From the NCBI GenBank assembly GCA_016872115.1, contig VHBC01000003.1, positions 62,001-126,000 of the forward strand: a DNA stretch of 64,000 nt, given 5' to 3'. The first letter of the stretch is position 1, and every line of letters starts with the position of its first letter. The notes below the pieces were generated by a model that worked only from the letters and a program-made list of their open reading frames with translations, did not search any database and was not told the DNA's origin. Shown one piece after another: positions 45,977-56,681 of the stretch. This DNA is from Sphingomonadales bacterium (GTDB taxonomy: Bacteria > Bacteroidota > Bacteroidia > Flavobacteriales_D > Crocinitomicaceae). A program made the position numbers and the translations under genes.

Positions 45977-47303
45977 GCACAACGACTTTAACTGATTTAA
46001 CGCGTTTTTTATCCGAAGAAGCTACAATGAGTTTGAGCGGCCCGATATGTATAAATTCATTGTTTTTCAGTATTCTGCCTGCCACCTCGATGATCAGACC
46101 ACCCAGTGTTTCTGCCTCGCCCCTCACTTCATCGATTGGGTTTTCGAATTTTTCACCAACAATTTTCAGAAAATCATTTAATGAAGTGCGCCCTTCAAAA
46201 ATAAAGGTATTTTCGGCTTGCTTGGTGTACTGAATTTCCGTATCGTCGAATTCGTCGGTGATATCTCCGACAATTTCTTCGAGGATATCTTCGAGTGTGA
46301 CAATACCGCTAGCGCCTCCATATTCATCAACGACAACAGCTAAATGCATTTTCATGCTCCTGAACTCTTGTAGGAGGTCATTAATTTTCTTGTTTTCTGG
46401 TACAAAAAATGGCTTTCTTAATACTTGTTGCCAATGAAAAGATGCATCTTGATCGAGGTGATGCAGCAAATCTTTGATGTATAAAATTCCAATGATATTA
46501 TCAGGGCTTTCTTCAAATACAGGAATGCGCGAATAGCCGACTTCAATTATTTGTGCGAGCACTTGTTGAAAGTCTGCAGAAGTGTCGATATCTTCTACTT
46601 CGACGCGAGGGGTCATGATTTCAGAGGCTTCTGTTTTTCCAAATTTTACGATGCCTTCTAGAATGCGTTGCTCCTCTTCTGATCCCGCTTCTGATTTTGT
46701 GAGCGCAACAGCTTGTTCAAGCTCATTTTGATCTATTGTAGCACTGCGGTTTCCGAGGTGTTGGATGGAGTTTGTACCGCGCACAAGAATGATTTTGAGC
46801 CATGAAATAGGAGGGATTTTACTGATGAACAGCAGCGGGTAGGCCGTTATTTTACTGAATGAAAGCGCATTTCTATTTGCAAATATTTTAGGAATTACCT
46901 CGCCAAACAAAAGGATTACCAAGGTAATGCCAAGAACTTCAACTACAAATCTTAAAGGCGCAAAATCAGTATTGGTTGGAAAAATATCGTTGAGTATAAA
47001 CGAGGATAAAATAACGATACCGACATTAACAAAGTTGTTGAAAATCAATATTGTAGCGAGAAGCTCCTGCGGTTTGGACAATAATTTTAATATGCTTTTC
47101 GCACGTGCAGAAGAATCGATTTTGAGTGCTGCGTTGTCTTTTGGTTTGAGTGAAAAATAAGCACTTTCCGAGCCAGAAGCAAAGGCAGAGAAGAGCAATA
47201 AAATGAGGATAATCAGTAGGTAAAGATAACTTGCATCGCTCATTTGAATTGAGAAATCAAATAAGGATGCGTCGAGACTCGGAGGTTCCATGGAATTGTT
47301 CAT
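45951..47303 (-). CDS. gldE: Gliding motility protein GldE (CNNM/CorC-type transporter family)
   Basis: A 450-residue inner-membrane protein. Residues ~25-200 form the DUF21/CNNM membrane domain (LYLLIILILLLFSAFASGSESAYFSL, ATILIFNNFVNVGIVILSSFI, LFGEVIPKIFANRNA). Residues ~215-335 are a CBS-domain pair (IMTPRVEVEDIDTSADFQQVL; SMKMHLAVVVDEYGGASGIVTLEDILEEIVGDITDEFDD), and residues ~365-445 a CorC_HlyC domain (GRTSLNDFLKIVGEKFENP). Hemolysin-C/CorC proteins look alike; the GldE name rests on the neighbouring gldD and ssb. It follows ssb by 3 nt. Confidence 0.88.
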   Translation of the reverse strand: MNNSMEPPSLDASLFDFSIQMSDASYLYLLIILILLLFSAFASGSESAYFSLKPKDNAALKIDSSARAKSILKLLSKPQELLATILIFNNFVNVGIVILSSFILNDIFPTNTDFAPLRFVVEVLGITLVILLFGEVIPKIFANRNALSFSKITAYPLLFISKIPPISWLKIILVRGTNSIQHLGNRSATIDQNELEQAVALTKSEAGSEEEQRILEGIVKFGKTEASEIMTPRVEVEDIDTSADFQQVLAQIIEVGYSRIPVFEESPDNIIGILYIKDLLHHLDQDASFHWQQVLRKPFFVPENKKINDLLQEFRSMKMHLAVVVDEYGGASGIVTLEDILEEIVGDITDEFDDTEIQYTKQAENTFIFEGRTSLNDFLKIVGEKFENPIDEVRGEAETLGGLIIEVAGRILKNNEFIHIGPLKLIVASSDKKRVKSVKVVVHEKDFTAH

Positions 47304-47306
47304 GGG

Positions 47307-47744
47307 TTAAAATGGATCGTCAGAAGAATCTGGCGTTAGACCGCTTAGTGGTGCTGGTGGAGTCGGGCGGCCTTCGTTGCCGTAGTTGCTTTGCCGTTCA
47401 GGGTTGTCTGGCCTTGATAAAATGGTGAGGTCGTCGCCAACAACTTCAGTAGCATAGCGCTGATGACCTTCCTTGTCGGTCCAAGAGCGCTTTTTAAGTT
47501 TTCCTTCAACGTAGATTTTGGTACCCTTTCGAAGGTATTTTTCTGCAACTTCGGCCAGACCGCGCCACAATACAATGTCATGCCAGTCGGTTGTTTCTTT
47601 TTTTTCACCGCTTTGTTTATCGGTGTAAATTTCGGAAGTGGCCAAAGGAAACGAAGCGACAACTGCGCCGTTTTCAAGGCGACGCACGTCGGGGTCTTTG
47701 CCCAAATTACCGATCAAAATAACTTTATTGATGCTACCGTTCAT
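47307..47744 (-). CDS. ssb: Single-stranded DNA-binding protein
   Basis: OB-fold homotetrameric protein coating ssDNA in replication and repair, 145 residues. It reads NGSINKVILIGNLGKDPDVRRLENGAVVASFPLATSE, TDWHDIVLWRGLAEVAEKYLRKGTKIYVEGKLKKRSW, and ends with the acidic partner-binding tip DSSDDPF. It follows topA by 23 nt and precedes gldE by 3 nt. Confidence 0.97.
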   Translation of the reverse strand: MNGSINKVILIGNLGKDPDVRRLENGAVVASFPLATSEIYTDKQSGEKKETTDWHDIVLWRGLAEVAEKYLRKGTKIYVEGKLKKRSWTDKEGHQRYATEVVGDDLTILSRPDNPERQSNYGNEGRPTPPAPLSGLTPDSSDDPF

Positions 47745-47767
47745 CTGATTTTTTCAACCAATAATAG

Positions 47768-50089
47768 TTATTTTTTTCGAATTGGACGTTTTTTAGCAGA
47801 TTTAGTGGGCTGATTGGCTGCAATTTCCAAACATGCTTCCAGTGAAAGCGTTTCTGGTTCACAGCCTTTGGGCAGTTTAAAATTATCTTTTCCAATTTTG
47901 AGATAGGCACCATAGCGACCGTTGAGCAATTGCACATCTGGGTTTTCAGCAAACGTTTTGATCAGTGCTTTGGCAGCTTCCTCCTGTTTTAGGGTGTCAA
48001 GTTCAATAGCTCTTTCTAGGCTTACTGACATCGGATCTTCTTCTTTTGGAATCGAGCAAAATCTTTTGCCTACTTGCACATAAGGGCCAAAACGACCGAT
48101 ATTAAGCTTCACAACTTCGCCGTTGTGCTCGCCGAGCACTTTGGGTAATTCAAAAAGTTTGAGCGCTTCCTTAAGTGTGATGTTCGAGATGGACTGATTG
48201 GCTTGGAGTGATGCAAACTGTGGCTTTAGACCATCTGATTTTTCGTCTCCAATCTGAATCATCGGGCCAAAGCGACCAATTCTGGCAATGATTTTGCGTC
48301 CGGTTTTGGGGTCTGAACCGAGCTCACGCTCGCCGGTTGCACGATCTGAATATTCAAGGGTATTTTCCACATTTGAATGAAAAGGACCGTAAAATGAATT
48401 CAGCATGTCGGTCCAATTGAGCTGCCCGTTGGCAATTTCGTCAAAGGAGGCCTCCACTTTGGCGGTAAATTGGTAGTCTAGGATTTGCCCAAAGTTTTCC
48501 ACCAAAAAATCAGTCACAACTATTCCGATATCGGTCGGAGATAATTTGTTTCTTTCTTTGCCGGTGGTTTCGGTTTTTTCTGAACTTGAGATTTCGCTTT
48601 CATCCAATGTAAGTACGGTATATTTACGCAAGCTTCCTTCTCTTTCTACTTTTTCAACGTAATTGCGTTTTTGTATGGTAGAAATGGTGGGTGCATAGGT
48701 AGAAGGACGTCCAATTCCAAGTTCTTCTAGTTTTTTGACCAAGGAAGCCTCTACATAACGCGATGGCGGCCGGCTGAAACGTTCAGTGGCGTTGCAAGTT
48801 TGTAGGTGAAGGGTTTCACCATTGCTTACTTTGGGCAAAAGACCTTCGGTTTCGTTATCATCAGCATCGTCTTCAAGGCTAGATACCATGTAGACTTTCA
48901 AAAAACCATCAAATACTATCACTTCTCCTTTGGCTTGAAAGTAATTCGGGCCTTGCAGTCCTGCAATCTTAACGGTTGTTCTTTCGAGTTGTGCGGGTGC
49001 CATTTGGCTTGCAATACCGCGCTTCCAAATGAGTTCGTAAAGGCGTTGTTCGTCGCGTTCTGTTTGAATAGAAGGTTTGCTAAAATCGGTTGGTCTGATG
49101 GCCTCGTGGGCCTCTTGTGCACCCGCGCTTTTGGAACTGTATTTCGTCGGTTTGGCGTAGTTTGCGCCGTATAAGCTTGTAATAGCAGTTTGCGCTGCCT
49201 CGAGCGCAGTTTGAGAGAGATTGACTGAGTCTGTACGCATGTAAGTAATATGCCCTGCTTCGTAAAGTTTTTGAGCGACACTCATGGTTTTGCTTACTGA
49301 AAAGCCAAGTTTGAGACTTGCTTCTTGTTGAAGAGTAGAGGTAGTAAAAGGCGCTGCTGGCGACTTTGTAGCTGGTTTTTTCTGGACGTCCTCGACCGAA
49401 AAATTGGCATTTTTTGCTACTTGTAAAAGTGCTTCTGCTGTTGCTTTATCGGGCAATGGAGTATTCAACTCGGCATTTAGAATGCCATTTGTGGCCTTGA
49501 ATTGCCCTTGAACGCGGTAGAAGCCTTCAGAATTGAATTTTTCGATTTCGCGTTCGCGCTCGACAATTAAGCGCACCGCTACGGATTGCACACGACCTGC
49601 AGACAAGCTTGGTCTGACTTTTTTCCAAAGTACTGGAGAGAGTTCAAAACCTACTATTCTGTCCAAAACCCGACGTGCTTGTTGGGCATCTACGAGCTCT
49701 CGGTTAATCTGACGCGGATTCTCGATGGCACGTGTTACGGCTGTTTTGGTGATTTCGTTGAACGTGATGCGCTTGGTGTCTTTTTTATGCAATTCAAGCG
49801 TTTCGAATAGGTGCCACGAAATGGCTTCTCCTTCGCGGTCTTCATCGGTGGCTAGCCAGACAGTCTCAGCAGATTTGGCTAATTTTTTAAGTTCTGAGAC
49901 CACTTGTTTTTTGTCCGGGCTCACTTCATATTGCGGATTGAAATTGGACTCAAGATCGATTGCAAGCCCTTTCTTTGCAAGGTCTCGGACGTGTCCGTAA
50001 CTAGATTTGACAATGAAATCTTTACCGAGATAACCCTCGATTGTTTTTGCTTTTGCAGGAGACTCAACGATCACAAGATTTTTAGCCAT
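47768..50089 (-). CDS. topA: DNA topoisomerase I (type IA)
   Basis: Relaxes negative supercoils, 773 residues. The Toprim domain begins LVIVESPAKAKTIEGYLG and has the metal-binding TDEDREGEA (81-89). The catalytic tyrosine is Y283 in GHITYMRTDSVNLS. The gate and strand-binding parts include QSVAVRLIVERER and PSTYAPTISTIQKRNYVE. The C-terminal ~190 residues carry repeated modules of the type GRFGPMIQIG / GRFGPYVQVG / GRYGAYLKIG, a zinc-free TopA C-terminal repeat form typical of Bacteroidota. Its promoter overlaps a palindrome. Confidence 0.97.
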   Translation of the reverse strand: MAKNLVIVESPAKAKTIEGYLGKDFIVKSSYGHVRDLAKKGLAIDLESNFNPQYEVSPDKKQVVSELKKLAKSAETVWLATDEDREGEAISWHLFETLELHKKDTKRITFNEITKTAVTRAIENPRQINRELVDAQQARRVLDRIVGFELSPVLWKKVRPSLSAGRVQSVAVRLIVEREREIEKFNSEGFYRVQGQFKATNGILNAELNTPLPDKATAEALLQVAKNANFSVEDVQKKPATKSPAAPFTTSTLQQEASLKLGFSVSKTMSVAQKLYEAGHITYMRTDSVNLSQTALEAAQTAITSLYGANYAKPTKYSSKSAGAQEAHEAIRPTDFSKPSIQTERDEQRLYELIWKRGIASQMAPAQLERTTVKIAGLQGPNYFQAKGEVIVFDGFLKVYMVSSLEDDADDNETEGLLPKVSNGETLHLQTCNATERFSRPPSRYVEASLVKKLEELGIGRPSTYAPTISTIQKRNYVEKVEREGSLRKYTVLTLDESEISSSEKTETTGKERNKLSPTDIGIVVTDFLVENFGQILDYQFTAKVEASFDEIANGQLNWTDMLNSFYGPFHSNVENTLEYSDRATGERELGSDPKTGRKIIARIGRFGPMIQIGDEKSDGLKPQFASLQANQSISNITLKEALKLFELPKVLGEHNGEVVKLNIGRFGPYVQVGKRFCSIPKEEDPMSVSLERAIELDTLKQEEAAKALIKTFAENPDVQLLNGRYGAYLKIGKDNFKLPKGCEPETLSLEACLEIAANQPTKSAKKRPIRKK

Positions 50090-50105
50090 AAGGAGAATTT
50101 GGTGA

Positions 50106-50138
50106 CAAATGTAAAGTTAAAACACTTCAATCGTCAAC
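50106..50138 (-). promoter_or_regulatory. Promoter of topA (GTTG - 21 nt - TACATTTG)
   Basis: Minus-strand GTTG (50135-50138, 3 of 4) and TACATTTG (50106-50113) with a 21-nt spacer, ending 16 nt before the topA ATG. Confidence 0.5.
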
Positions 50139-50148
50139 AAGTGAAGTG
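50123..50148. repeat. 7-bp palindrome (CACTTCA - 12 nt - TGAAGTG) on the topA promoter
   Basis: CACTTCA (50123-50129) and TGAAGTG (50142-50148) are perfect inverted arms that bracket the predicted -33 element of topA. The 180-nt divergent spacer holds nothing else that I recognise apart from the two promoters. Confidence 0.5.
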
Positions 50149-50221
50149 CAAATTTGTGCGTATTTTTTCTTAACCTATGGTTACTTTTTTTGAATCATGA
50201 GCCGACTTTATAGCCTGCCAA

Positions 50222-50253
50222 TTTGTCAGTAGTTTGAATTTACCCTATTTTTG
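50222..50253 (+). promoter_or_regulatory. Promoter of miaB (TTTG - 20 nt - TATTTTTG)
   Basis: TTTG (50222-50225), a 20-nt spacer, and TATTTTTG (50246-50253) followed by CA: a full consensus match. It ends 16 nt before the ATG at 50270 and lies inside the longer alternative miaB frame, which supports the shorter start. Confidence 0.7.
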
Positions 50254-50269
50254 CAGTTCAAGAAACCCC

Positions 50270-51697
50270 ATGGAATACGAAAATAAAGTCATAGACGAAT
50301 CAATACAAGGCTCCGCTATTGAAATGAATCAAGAAGCCAAGCCCGACACAAAAAAACTGTACCTAGAAAGTTACGGCTGCCAGATGAATTTTTCTGACAG
50401 CGAAGTCGTGGCTTCCATTCTTTCTGAAGATGGCTATCAAACAACGCGCAACATCGATGATGCCGATGTTATTTTACTCAATACCTGCTCTATTCGTGAA
50501 AACGCAGAGCAGCGTGTACGCAATCGCCTTACTGAATTCAAAATTAAAAAAGAACGCAACCCTGAGCTCGTTGTTGGCATTTTGGGATGTATGGCCGAAC
50601 GCCTCAAAAAAAACTTGCTCGAAGAAGAAAAATTAGTGGATCTGGTAGCGGGTCCAGATGCTTACCGAGATCTTCCCAATCTAATAGAGGAGGTCGGAAC
50701 TGGGCAGAAAGCTGTAAATGTCTTGCTATCCAGAGACGAAACCTATGCCGATATTTCGCCTGTTCGCCTGGATCAAGGTGGTATTTCAGCATTCGTAACC
50801 ATCATGCGTGGTTGTGACAACATGTGTTCTTTTTGCGTAGTTCCTTTTACACGCGGTCGAGAGCGTTCTCGGGATCCTCAAACCATTGTTGCTGAATGTC
50901 AAGACTTATTCGAGCGCGGTTACCGCGAGGTAACTTTATTGGGGCAGAACGTAGATTCGTACCGTTGGAACATCAGTGCAAAAGGTCAAATCAAAAATCC
51001 GGAGCAGCCCACAACAAATTTTGCACATCTCATGGAAATGGTTGCTTTGGTCTCTCCCTTGCTTCGTGTTCGTTTCAGCACCTCGCATCCTAAAGACATG
51101 ACCGACGAAGTACTCGAAATCATGGCTAAATACGAAAACATCTGTCCTTACATTCATTTGCCAGTACAGTCAGGAAATACCGATGTGCTTTACCGCATGA
51201 ATCGCGGCTATTCACGGGAGTGGTACCTCGACAGAATTGCCGCGATCAAACGCATCATTCCGGATTGTGCCATTTCTACGGATATCATTACCGGTTTTTG
51301 CGGCGAAACCGAGCAGGAGCATCAAGAAACCCTCAGCCTCATGGACATCGTACAATACGATTTTGCTTACATGTTTAAATACTCTGAACGACCAAAAACG
51401 CTGGCAGAACGGCGCTTCGCCGATGATGTCCCAGAAGAAGTAAAAGGCCGTCGCTTGAATGAAATCATCGAAAAGCAACTCGCACATTCATTAGCTTCCA
51501 ATCAAAGATTAGTTGGCACTACGCAGAAGGTGCTCATCGAAGGCAAATCAAAACGTTCCGAAGAACACCTCTGTGGCCGCACAGGTAGCAATGTCATGGT
51601 CGTTTTCCCGAAGGCTGACCAAGAGAAAGGCACCTATGTACAGGTTCATATCACCGACTGTACTTCGGCTACGCTAATCGGAGAAATTATCGCATAA
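50270..51697 (+). CDS. miaB: tRNA-2-methylthio-N6-dimethylallyladenosine synthase MiaB
   Basis: Radical-SAM methylthiotransferase acting on i6A37 of tRNAs reading UNN codons. The 475 residues have the N-terminal UPF0004 domain with Fe-S cysteines C37, C73 and C107 ([26 protein letters not shown]), the radical-SAM CxxxCxxC C182-C186-C189 ([19 protein letters not shown]) and a C-terminal TRAM domain ([13 protein letters not shown]...[11 protein letters not shown]). It is the first gene of a plus-strand run with a sigma-54 activator, lptE and secG; the next ATG is 14 nt away. Confidence 0.97.
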   Translation: MEYENKVIDESIQGSAIEMNQEAKPDTKKLYLESYGCQMNFSDSEVVASILSEDGYQTTRNIDDADVILLNTCSIRENAEQRVRNRLTEFKIKKERNPELVVGILGCMAERLKKNLLEEEKLVDLVAGPDAYRDLPNLIEEVGTGQKAVNVLLSRDETYADISPVRLDQGGISAFVTIMRGCDNMCSFCVVPFTRGRERSRDPQTIVAECQDLFERGYREVTLLGQNVDSYRWNISAKGQIKNPEQPTTNFAHLMEMVALVSPLLRVRFSTSHPKDMTDEVLEIMAKYENICPYIHLPVQSGNTDVLYRMNRGYSREWYLDRIAAIKRIIPDCAISTDIITGFCGETEQEHQETLSLMDIVQYDFAYMFKYSERPKTLAERRFADDVPEEVKGRRLNEIIEKQLAHSLASNQRLVGTTQKVLIEGKSKRSEEHLCGRTGSNVMVVFPKADQEKGTYVQVHITDCTSATLIGEIIA

Positions 51698-51711
51698 ATG
51701 CATCAACACCT

Positions 51712-52968
51712 ATGAACGTCCAACAAATCAAACAGCGTTTTGGAATCATCGGTTCAGCACCGTTGCTCAATCGGGCATTAGAAATTGCCATGCAGGTTGC
51801 CCCGACCGATATTTCGGTGCTGGTGACTGGCGAAAGCGGAACCGGTAAAGAAATTATTCCGCAGGTCATCCATCAATTGAGTGCCCGCAAACACGGCGAG
51901 TACATTGCCGTAAACTGTGGTGCCATTCCAGAGGGCACCATCGATTCTGAATTATTCGGTCATGAAAAAGGCTCTTTTACAGGTGCCCAGGGAAGCCGTC
52001 AAGGATATTTTGAAGTAGCGAATGGCGGAACTATTTTTTTAGATGAAGTCGCAGAATTGCCCATGCAAACCCAAGTGCGTTTGTTGCGTGTTTTGGAAAC
52101 CGGTGAGTACATTCGCGTCGGATCTTCTAAACCGCTCAAAACCAATGTACGGGTAGTGGCAGCTACCAACGAAAACATGCAGAAAGCCATTTCATCTGGA
52201 AAATTCCGCGAAGACTTGTATTACCGCCTTAGCACCGTTCCAATTGCACTTCCTGCGTTGCGCCAACGTGCCGAGGACATCCATTTGTTGTTTCGCAAAT
52301 TTGCCAATGACTTTGCTGATAAATACCGCATGCCGGCCATCAAGCTGACCGATTCAGCTGTTGAACTTTTGTGTGCTTATCCTTGGCCTGGCAATATCCG
52401 TCAACTTAAAAATTTAGTCGAGCAACTTTCAGTAATCGAAACAGCCAGGGAGATTGATCCAATCACGCTCAACGCTTACCTCACGCCAATTTTGGAGAAA
52501 GCAAACGGTTTGCAGCTCAATGAGCAAAGTCAAGAATCCATTTCGGAACGTGAACTCATGTACAAATTTCTATTTGACATGAAAAAAGACCTCACAGAAC
52601 TCAAAAAATTGGTTTTAGACCTTGCAAATGGCGGTGCCAACATTGAACTCAATCCCGATCAAAGTGCTGCTGTTACAAGACTTTACCAAGAAGTTTATGA
52701 TCAAACGCCTTCAACTGCGCGCATACTTCCGGCACCCACAATCACCCACCCAGAACTAACGCCGCTGCCTCACGTGAGTCCTACACACGAAGAATACGAA
52801 GAACACATAGAGCTTGAAGAATCTTTGAGCCTCGAAGACCGCGAGCGCGAACTCATTCTCAAAGCACTTGAGAAACATCGTGGCAAGCGCAAACATGCCG
52901 CCTTAGAGTTGGGTATATCAGAACGAACATTATACCGAAAAATCAAAGAATTTCAATTAGGAGAATAA
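51712..52968 (+). CDS. Stand-alone sigma-54-dependent transcriptional activator (AAA+ - Fis)
   Basis: Bacterial enhancer-binding protein of 418 residues that would remodel RNA polymerase-sigma54. It has no receiver, GAF or PAS domain: the AAA+ domain starts almost at once (Walker A GESGTGKE, 40-47; sigma-54 contact loop GSFTGA, 87-92, with Ser replacing the usual first Ala; Walker B GTIFLDE, 106-112; [22 protein letters not shown]). Residues ~265-370 are a less conserved linker. The last ~45 residues are a Fis-type HTH ([32 protein letters not shown]). The miaB-regulator-lptE order is conserved in Flavobacteriia to my knowledge. How it is controlled is unknown. Confidence 0.92.
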   Translation: MNVQQIKQRFGIIGSAPLLNRALEIAMQVAPTDISVLVTGESGTGKEIIPQVIHQLSARKHGEYIAVNCGAIPEGTIDSELFGHEKGSFTGAQGSRQGYFEVANGGTIFLDEVAELPMQTQVRLLRVLETGEYIRVGSSKPLKTNVRVVAATNENMQKAISSGKFREDLYYRLSTVPIALPALRQRAEDIHLLFRKFANDFADKYRMPAIKLTDSAVELLCAYPWPGNIRQLKNLVEQLSVIETAREIDPITLNAYLTPILEKANGLQLNEQSQESISERELMYKFLFDMKKDLTELKKLVLDLANGGANIELNPDQSAAVTRLYQEVYDQTPSTARILPAPTITHPELTPLPHVSPTHEEYEEHIELEESLSLEDRERELILKALEKHRGKRKHAALELGISERTLYRKIKEFQLGE

Positions 52969-53477
52969 TGCGCCAAATCCTCTTCTTTTGTTCTTTTATA
53001 TTGCTCAGCTCTTGTTGGCCTGAAAGCTTTTCTTTTCGGGATGCAGGTGGAATGCCCGTAGAGTGGAAATCGTTTACCATTCAAAATTTAGAAAATACGG
53101 CGCCAAATTGTCCTTTATCTTTCGGGCCTTTATTAACCGAGCAACTCAAAGATGGCGTCCAAAACAATACGCGACTTCTGCTCAATACGCAATTGGGTGA
53201 GGGAGAAATCAATATAGAAGGTGCCATCACAAGCTATCAAGTTCAGCCCGTTGCCATTCAAGGTGCAGACAATGCAACTAGCAACCGCCTGACCATGACC
53301 CTTCAGCTTAAAATCAAAATCAAGTCTCCAAAAGAGGAGGAGTGGCAATTGGTGAGTACGCGTTTTGCCGATTTTCCGTCGAGCTCGAATTTGGCAGCTG
53401 TTGAACAAAAGTTATTTGCCGATATTTCAGCACAAATGGTTCAAGACCTGATCAACAAATTATATAGTAATTGGTAA
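52968..53477 (+). CDS. lptE: LPS-assembly lipoprotein LptE
   Basis: Outer-membrane lipoprotein that plugs the LptD barrel during LPS export. The 169 residues start [16 protein letters not shown], a lipoprotein signal with C16 as the modified residue. The mature part shows the LptE pattern YSF/FSF..., EWKSFTIQNLENTAPNCPLSFGPLLTEQLKDGVQNNTRLLL. Its ATG overlaps the regulator stop by one base (TAATG). LptD is not in the window. It fits the envelope theme of the run (secG downstream). Confidence 0.87.
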   Translation: MRQILFFCSFILLSSCWPESFSFRDAGGMPVEWKSFTIQNLENTAPNCPLSFGPLLTEQLKDGVQNNTRLLLNTQLGEGEINIEGAITSYQVQPVAIQGADNATSNRLTMTLQLKIKIKSPKEEEWQLVSTRFADFPSSSNLAAVEQKLFADISAQMVQDLINKLYSNW

Positions 53478-53486
53478 ATTAGTGCT

Positions 53487-54200
53487 GTGTTAAGTAAAGA
53501 GCAACTTCATTCTCAAATCCTTGATCCAAGTCAGTGCAGTGGTGTCTTCCTTGCTGATCTTGAAGCGCTTCGCAACGCTTATCCTTACGCCACTACTTTT
53601 GCTATTTTACATCTGAAGACGCTAGCACAAGAGCAAGACGTTAGGTTTGCACAAGCTTTGGAGAACAGTGCTTTTGCCATTCAAAATAGAGCCGTTTTAT
53701 TCGAATTACTTCAAGAAGCCAAATTAACTGCGCCATTAGTTGAACCTCCCGTTGAAGAAGCCGATGAATTAAGCCCGGATCCTTTGGACCAACTATTGAG
53801 AGCAAATCTCATCAATAATGCTTATGTCGATCTGACTTATACCGAGGAGCTCAAAGAACTAGAAAAGGAGCCAACGCAAATTGTCGAACCACAAGACAAA
53901 CGCTCTTTTACAGATTGGTTGCACTTCAAAGAAGACTCCGATACTGAATCGCAAGCTGAATTCTTGAAAATAGACAAACCCAAACAAGATTTTTATTCGC
54001 CGGCCAAAAAAGCCAAAGAAAGCATCAACAGCGATCAAATCCCTGTTTCAGAGACCCTCGCTAAAATCTATGCCATGCAAGGTGCCGTTACCAAAGCGAT
54101 TGGGGTTTATGAGCAATTAATTTTGCTCAATCCGGAAAAAAAGAGTTACTTTGCAAACCAAATTAAAATACTTAAGAAAAACCTCAATATTTCATCATGA
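53487..54200 (+). CDS. Conserved hypothetical protein (TPR-like C-terminus)
   Basis: A 237-residue cytoplasmic protein I recognise only as a conserved neighbour of lptE and secG in Flavobacteriia. The start is a GTG (53487). No ATG lies nearby in frame. Residues ~1-75 are helical (DLEALRNAYPYATTFAILHLKTLAQEQD). Residues ~80-190 are acidic and poorly structured, with FTDWLHFKEDSD. The last ~45 residues (SETLAKIYAMQGAVTKAIGVYEQLILLNPEKKSYFANQI) look like one TPR unit. Its stop overlaps the secG ATG (ATGA). Function unknown. Confidence 0.8.
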   Translation: MLSKEQLHSQILDPSQCSGVFLADLEALRNAYPYATTFAILHLKTLAQEQDVRFAQALENSAFAIQNRAVLFELLQEAKLTAPLVEPPVEEADELSPDPLDQLLRANLINNAYVDLTYTEELKELEKEPTQIVEPQDKRSFTDWLHFKEDSDTESQAEFLKIDKPKQDFYSPAKKAKESINSDQIPVSETLAKIYAMQGAVTKAIGVYEQLILLNPEKKSYFANQIKILKKNLNISS

Positions 54201-54499
54201 CTGGTATCCTTTCTTTTCTGATTATCGTCGCTAGTGCACTACTCATTTTGGTAGTTTACGTTCAAAATCCAAAAGGTGGAGGCTTGAGCGCCGATTTCGG
54301 CGGAGCTTCTCAATTAGGTGGCGTACAACGCACCAACGAACTCATCGACAAACTCACATGGGGATTGGCAGCTGCTATTCTTGTGTTTAGTTTAGGAATT
54401 TCAATTAGTCAACCAAAGCCACCAAAACCAGTGGCACCACAAACCCAACAACAAGCACCTGCTCAAGGTCAAAACCCAGCACAAAACCAGCAGCAGTAA
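54197..54499 (+). CDS. secG: Preprotein translocase subunit SecG
   Basis: Small accessory subunit of the SecYEG channel, 100 residues. The two membrane spans are ILSFLIIVASALLILVVYV and LTWGLAAAILVFSLGISI, with the signature VQNPKGGGLSADFGGASQLGG between them. The C-terminus is rich in Pro, Gln and Asn, as is common in Bacteroidota SecG. It overlaps the preceding gene by 4 nt and is followed by a strong terminator. Confidence 0.95.
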   Translation: MTGILSFLIIVASALLILVVYVQNPKGGGLSADFGGASQLGGVQRTNELIDKLTWGLAAAILVFSLGISISQPKPPKPVAPQTQQQAPAQGQNPAQNQQQ

Positions 54500-54519
54500 T
54501 TGATTATATCTTATTAGGA

Positions 54520-54555
54520 AAATGTCAGTATGTCACGCATACTGACATTTTTTTT
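54520..54555 (+). terminator. Intrinsic terminator after secG
   Basis: A perfect 13-bp stem AAATGTCAGTATG/CATACTGACATTT (54520-54532/54538-54550) with a five-base loop and a following run of T. It ends the miaB-secG transcript, so groES/groEL should have their own promoter. Confidence 0.93.
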
Positions 54556-54631
54556 GCCAATTATGCAATTTTGACTGAATTTACAGATTGGCATGTTTTT
54601 CGAAGCAACAGAGGCAAATTAAAATATTTTT

Positions 54632-54907
54632 ATGTCAATTAAATTCAAACCCTTGGCAGACAGAGTTCTGGTAGAACCTGCGCCAGCAGAGCAAAAAACA
54701 GCGAGTGGAATCATCATTCCAGACACAGCAAAAGAAAAACCCTTGCGCGGTACTGTTGTAGCGGCTGGGTCTGGAAAAAAAGATGAGCCCATGTCCGTAA
54801 ATGTAGGGGACTCCATTCTTTACGGGCAATATGCCGGTACCGAAATCAAAATCGACGGCCAAACCTTTCTCATCATGAGAGAATCAGACATTTACGGTAT
54901 TTTTTAA
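54632..54907 (+). CDS. groES: Co-chaperonin GroES
   Basis: Heptameric lid of the GroEL chamber, 91 residues. It contains [32 protein letters not shown], in which the mobile loop binds GroEL, and [32 protein letters not shown]. Upstream, between the secG terminator and the ATG, I see neither a CIRCE element nor a clean TAnnTTTG promoter; a TTTG at about 54572 with a degraded -7 region is the best candidate. groEL follows after 21 nt. Confidence 0.97.
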   Translation: MSIKFKPLADRVLVEPAPAEQKTASGIIIPDTAKEKPLRGTVVAAGSGKKDEPMSVNVGDSILYGQYAGTEIKIDGQTFLIMRESDIYGIF

Positions 54908-54913
54908 CTCTAA

Positions 54914-56566
<1,653 letters not shown>

Positions 56567-56573
56567 TGTTTAT

Positions 56574-56594
56574 AAGGGCCTTCGGGCTCTTTTT
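56574..56594 (+). terminator. Intrinsic terminator after groEL (first, TTCG loop)
   Basis: AAGGGCC/GGCTCTT (7 bp, one wobble) closed by a TTCG tetraloop, then T run. It starts 8 nt past the groEL stop. Confidence 0.82.
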
Positions 56595-56632
56595 CATTTC
56601 TTTCTTCCCGTTTGAACGGATAGCGAGAAATG
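56595..56632 (+). repeat. Composite hairpin between the two groEL terminators
   Basis: CATTTCT (56595-56601) pairs with AGAAATG (56626-56632), enclosing CCGT/ACGG (56608-56611/56616-56619). It lies exactly between two terminators and has no T tail. Function unknown. Confidence 0.4.
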
Positions 56633-56640
56633 TCTATATA

Positions 56641-56667
56641 AGAGCCACCTTCGGGTGGCTTTCTTTT
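56641..56667 (+). terminator. Second TTCG-loop terminator downstream of groEL
   Basis: AGAGCCACC/GGTGGCTTT (9 positions, one wobble) around a TTCG tetraloop, followed by a T-rich run. It probably mops up read-through from groEL before the SRAP gene. Confidence 0.78.
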
Positions 56668-56669
56668 TG

Positions 56670-56677
56670 TATTTTTG
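56670..56677 (+). promoter_or_regulatory. -7-like element (TATTTTTG) 4 nt before the SRAP gene ATG
   Basis: Exact TAnnTTTG ending 4 nt before the ATG at 56682, closer than at other genes. If used, transcription would begin at the start codon. No -33 TTTG was found. Confidence 0.28.
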
Positions 56678-56681
56678 ATCA

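Noticed and set aside
50160..50190. TAACC/GGTTA hairpin followed by T run between topA and miaB
   Set aside because: The genes diverge here so no transcript should end at this place, and the stem is only 5 bp.
54556..54631. CIRCE/HrcA operator upstream of groES
   Set aside because: No TTAGCACTC-N9-GAGTGCTAA or close variant is present in the spacer.
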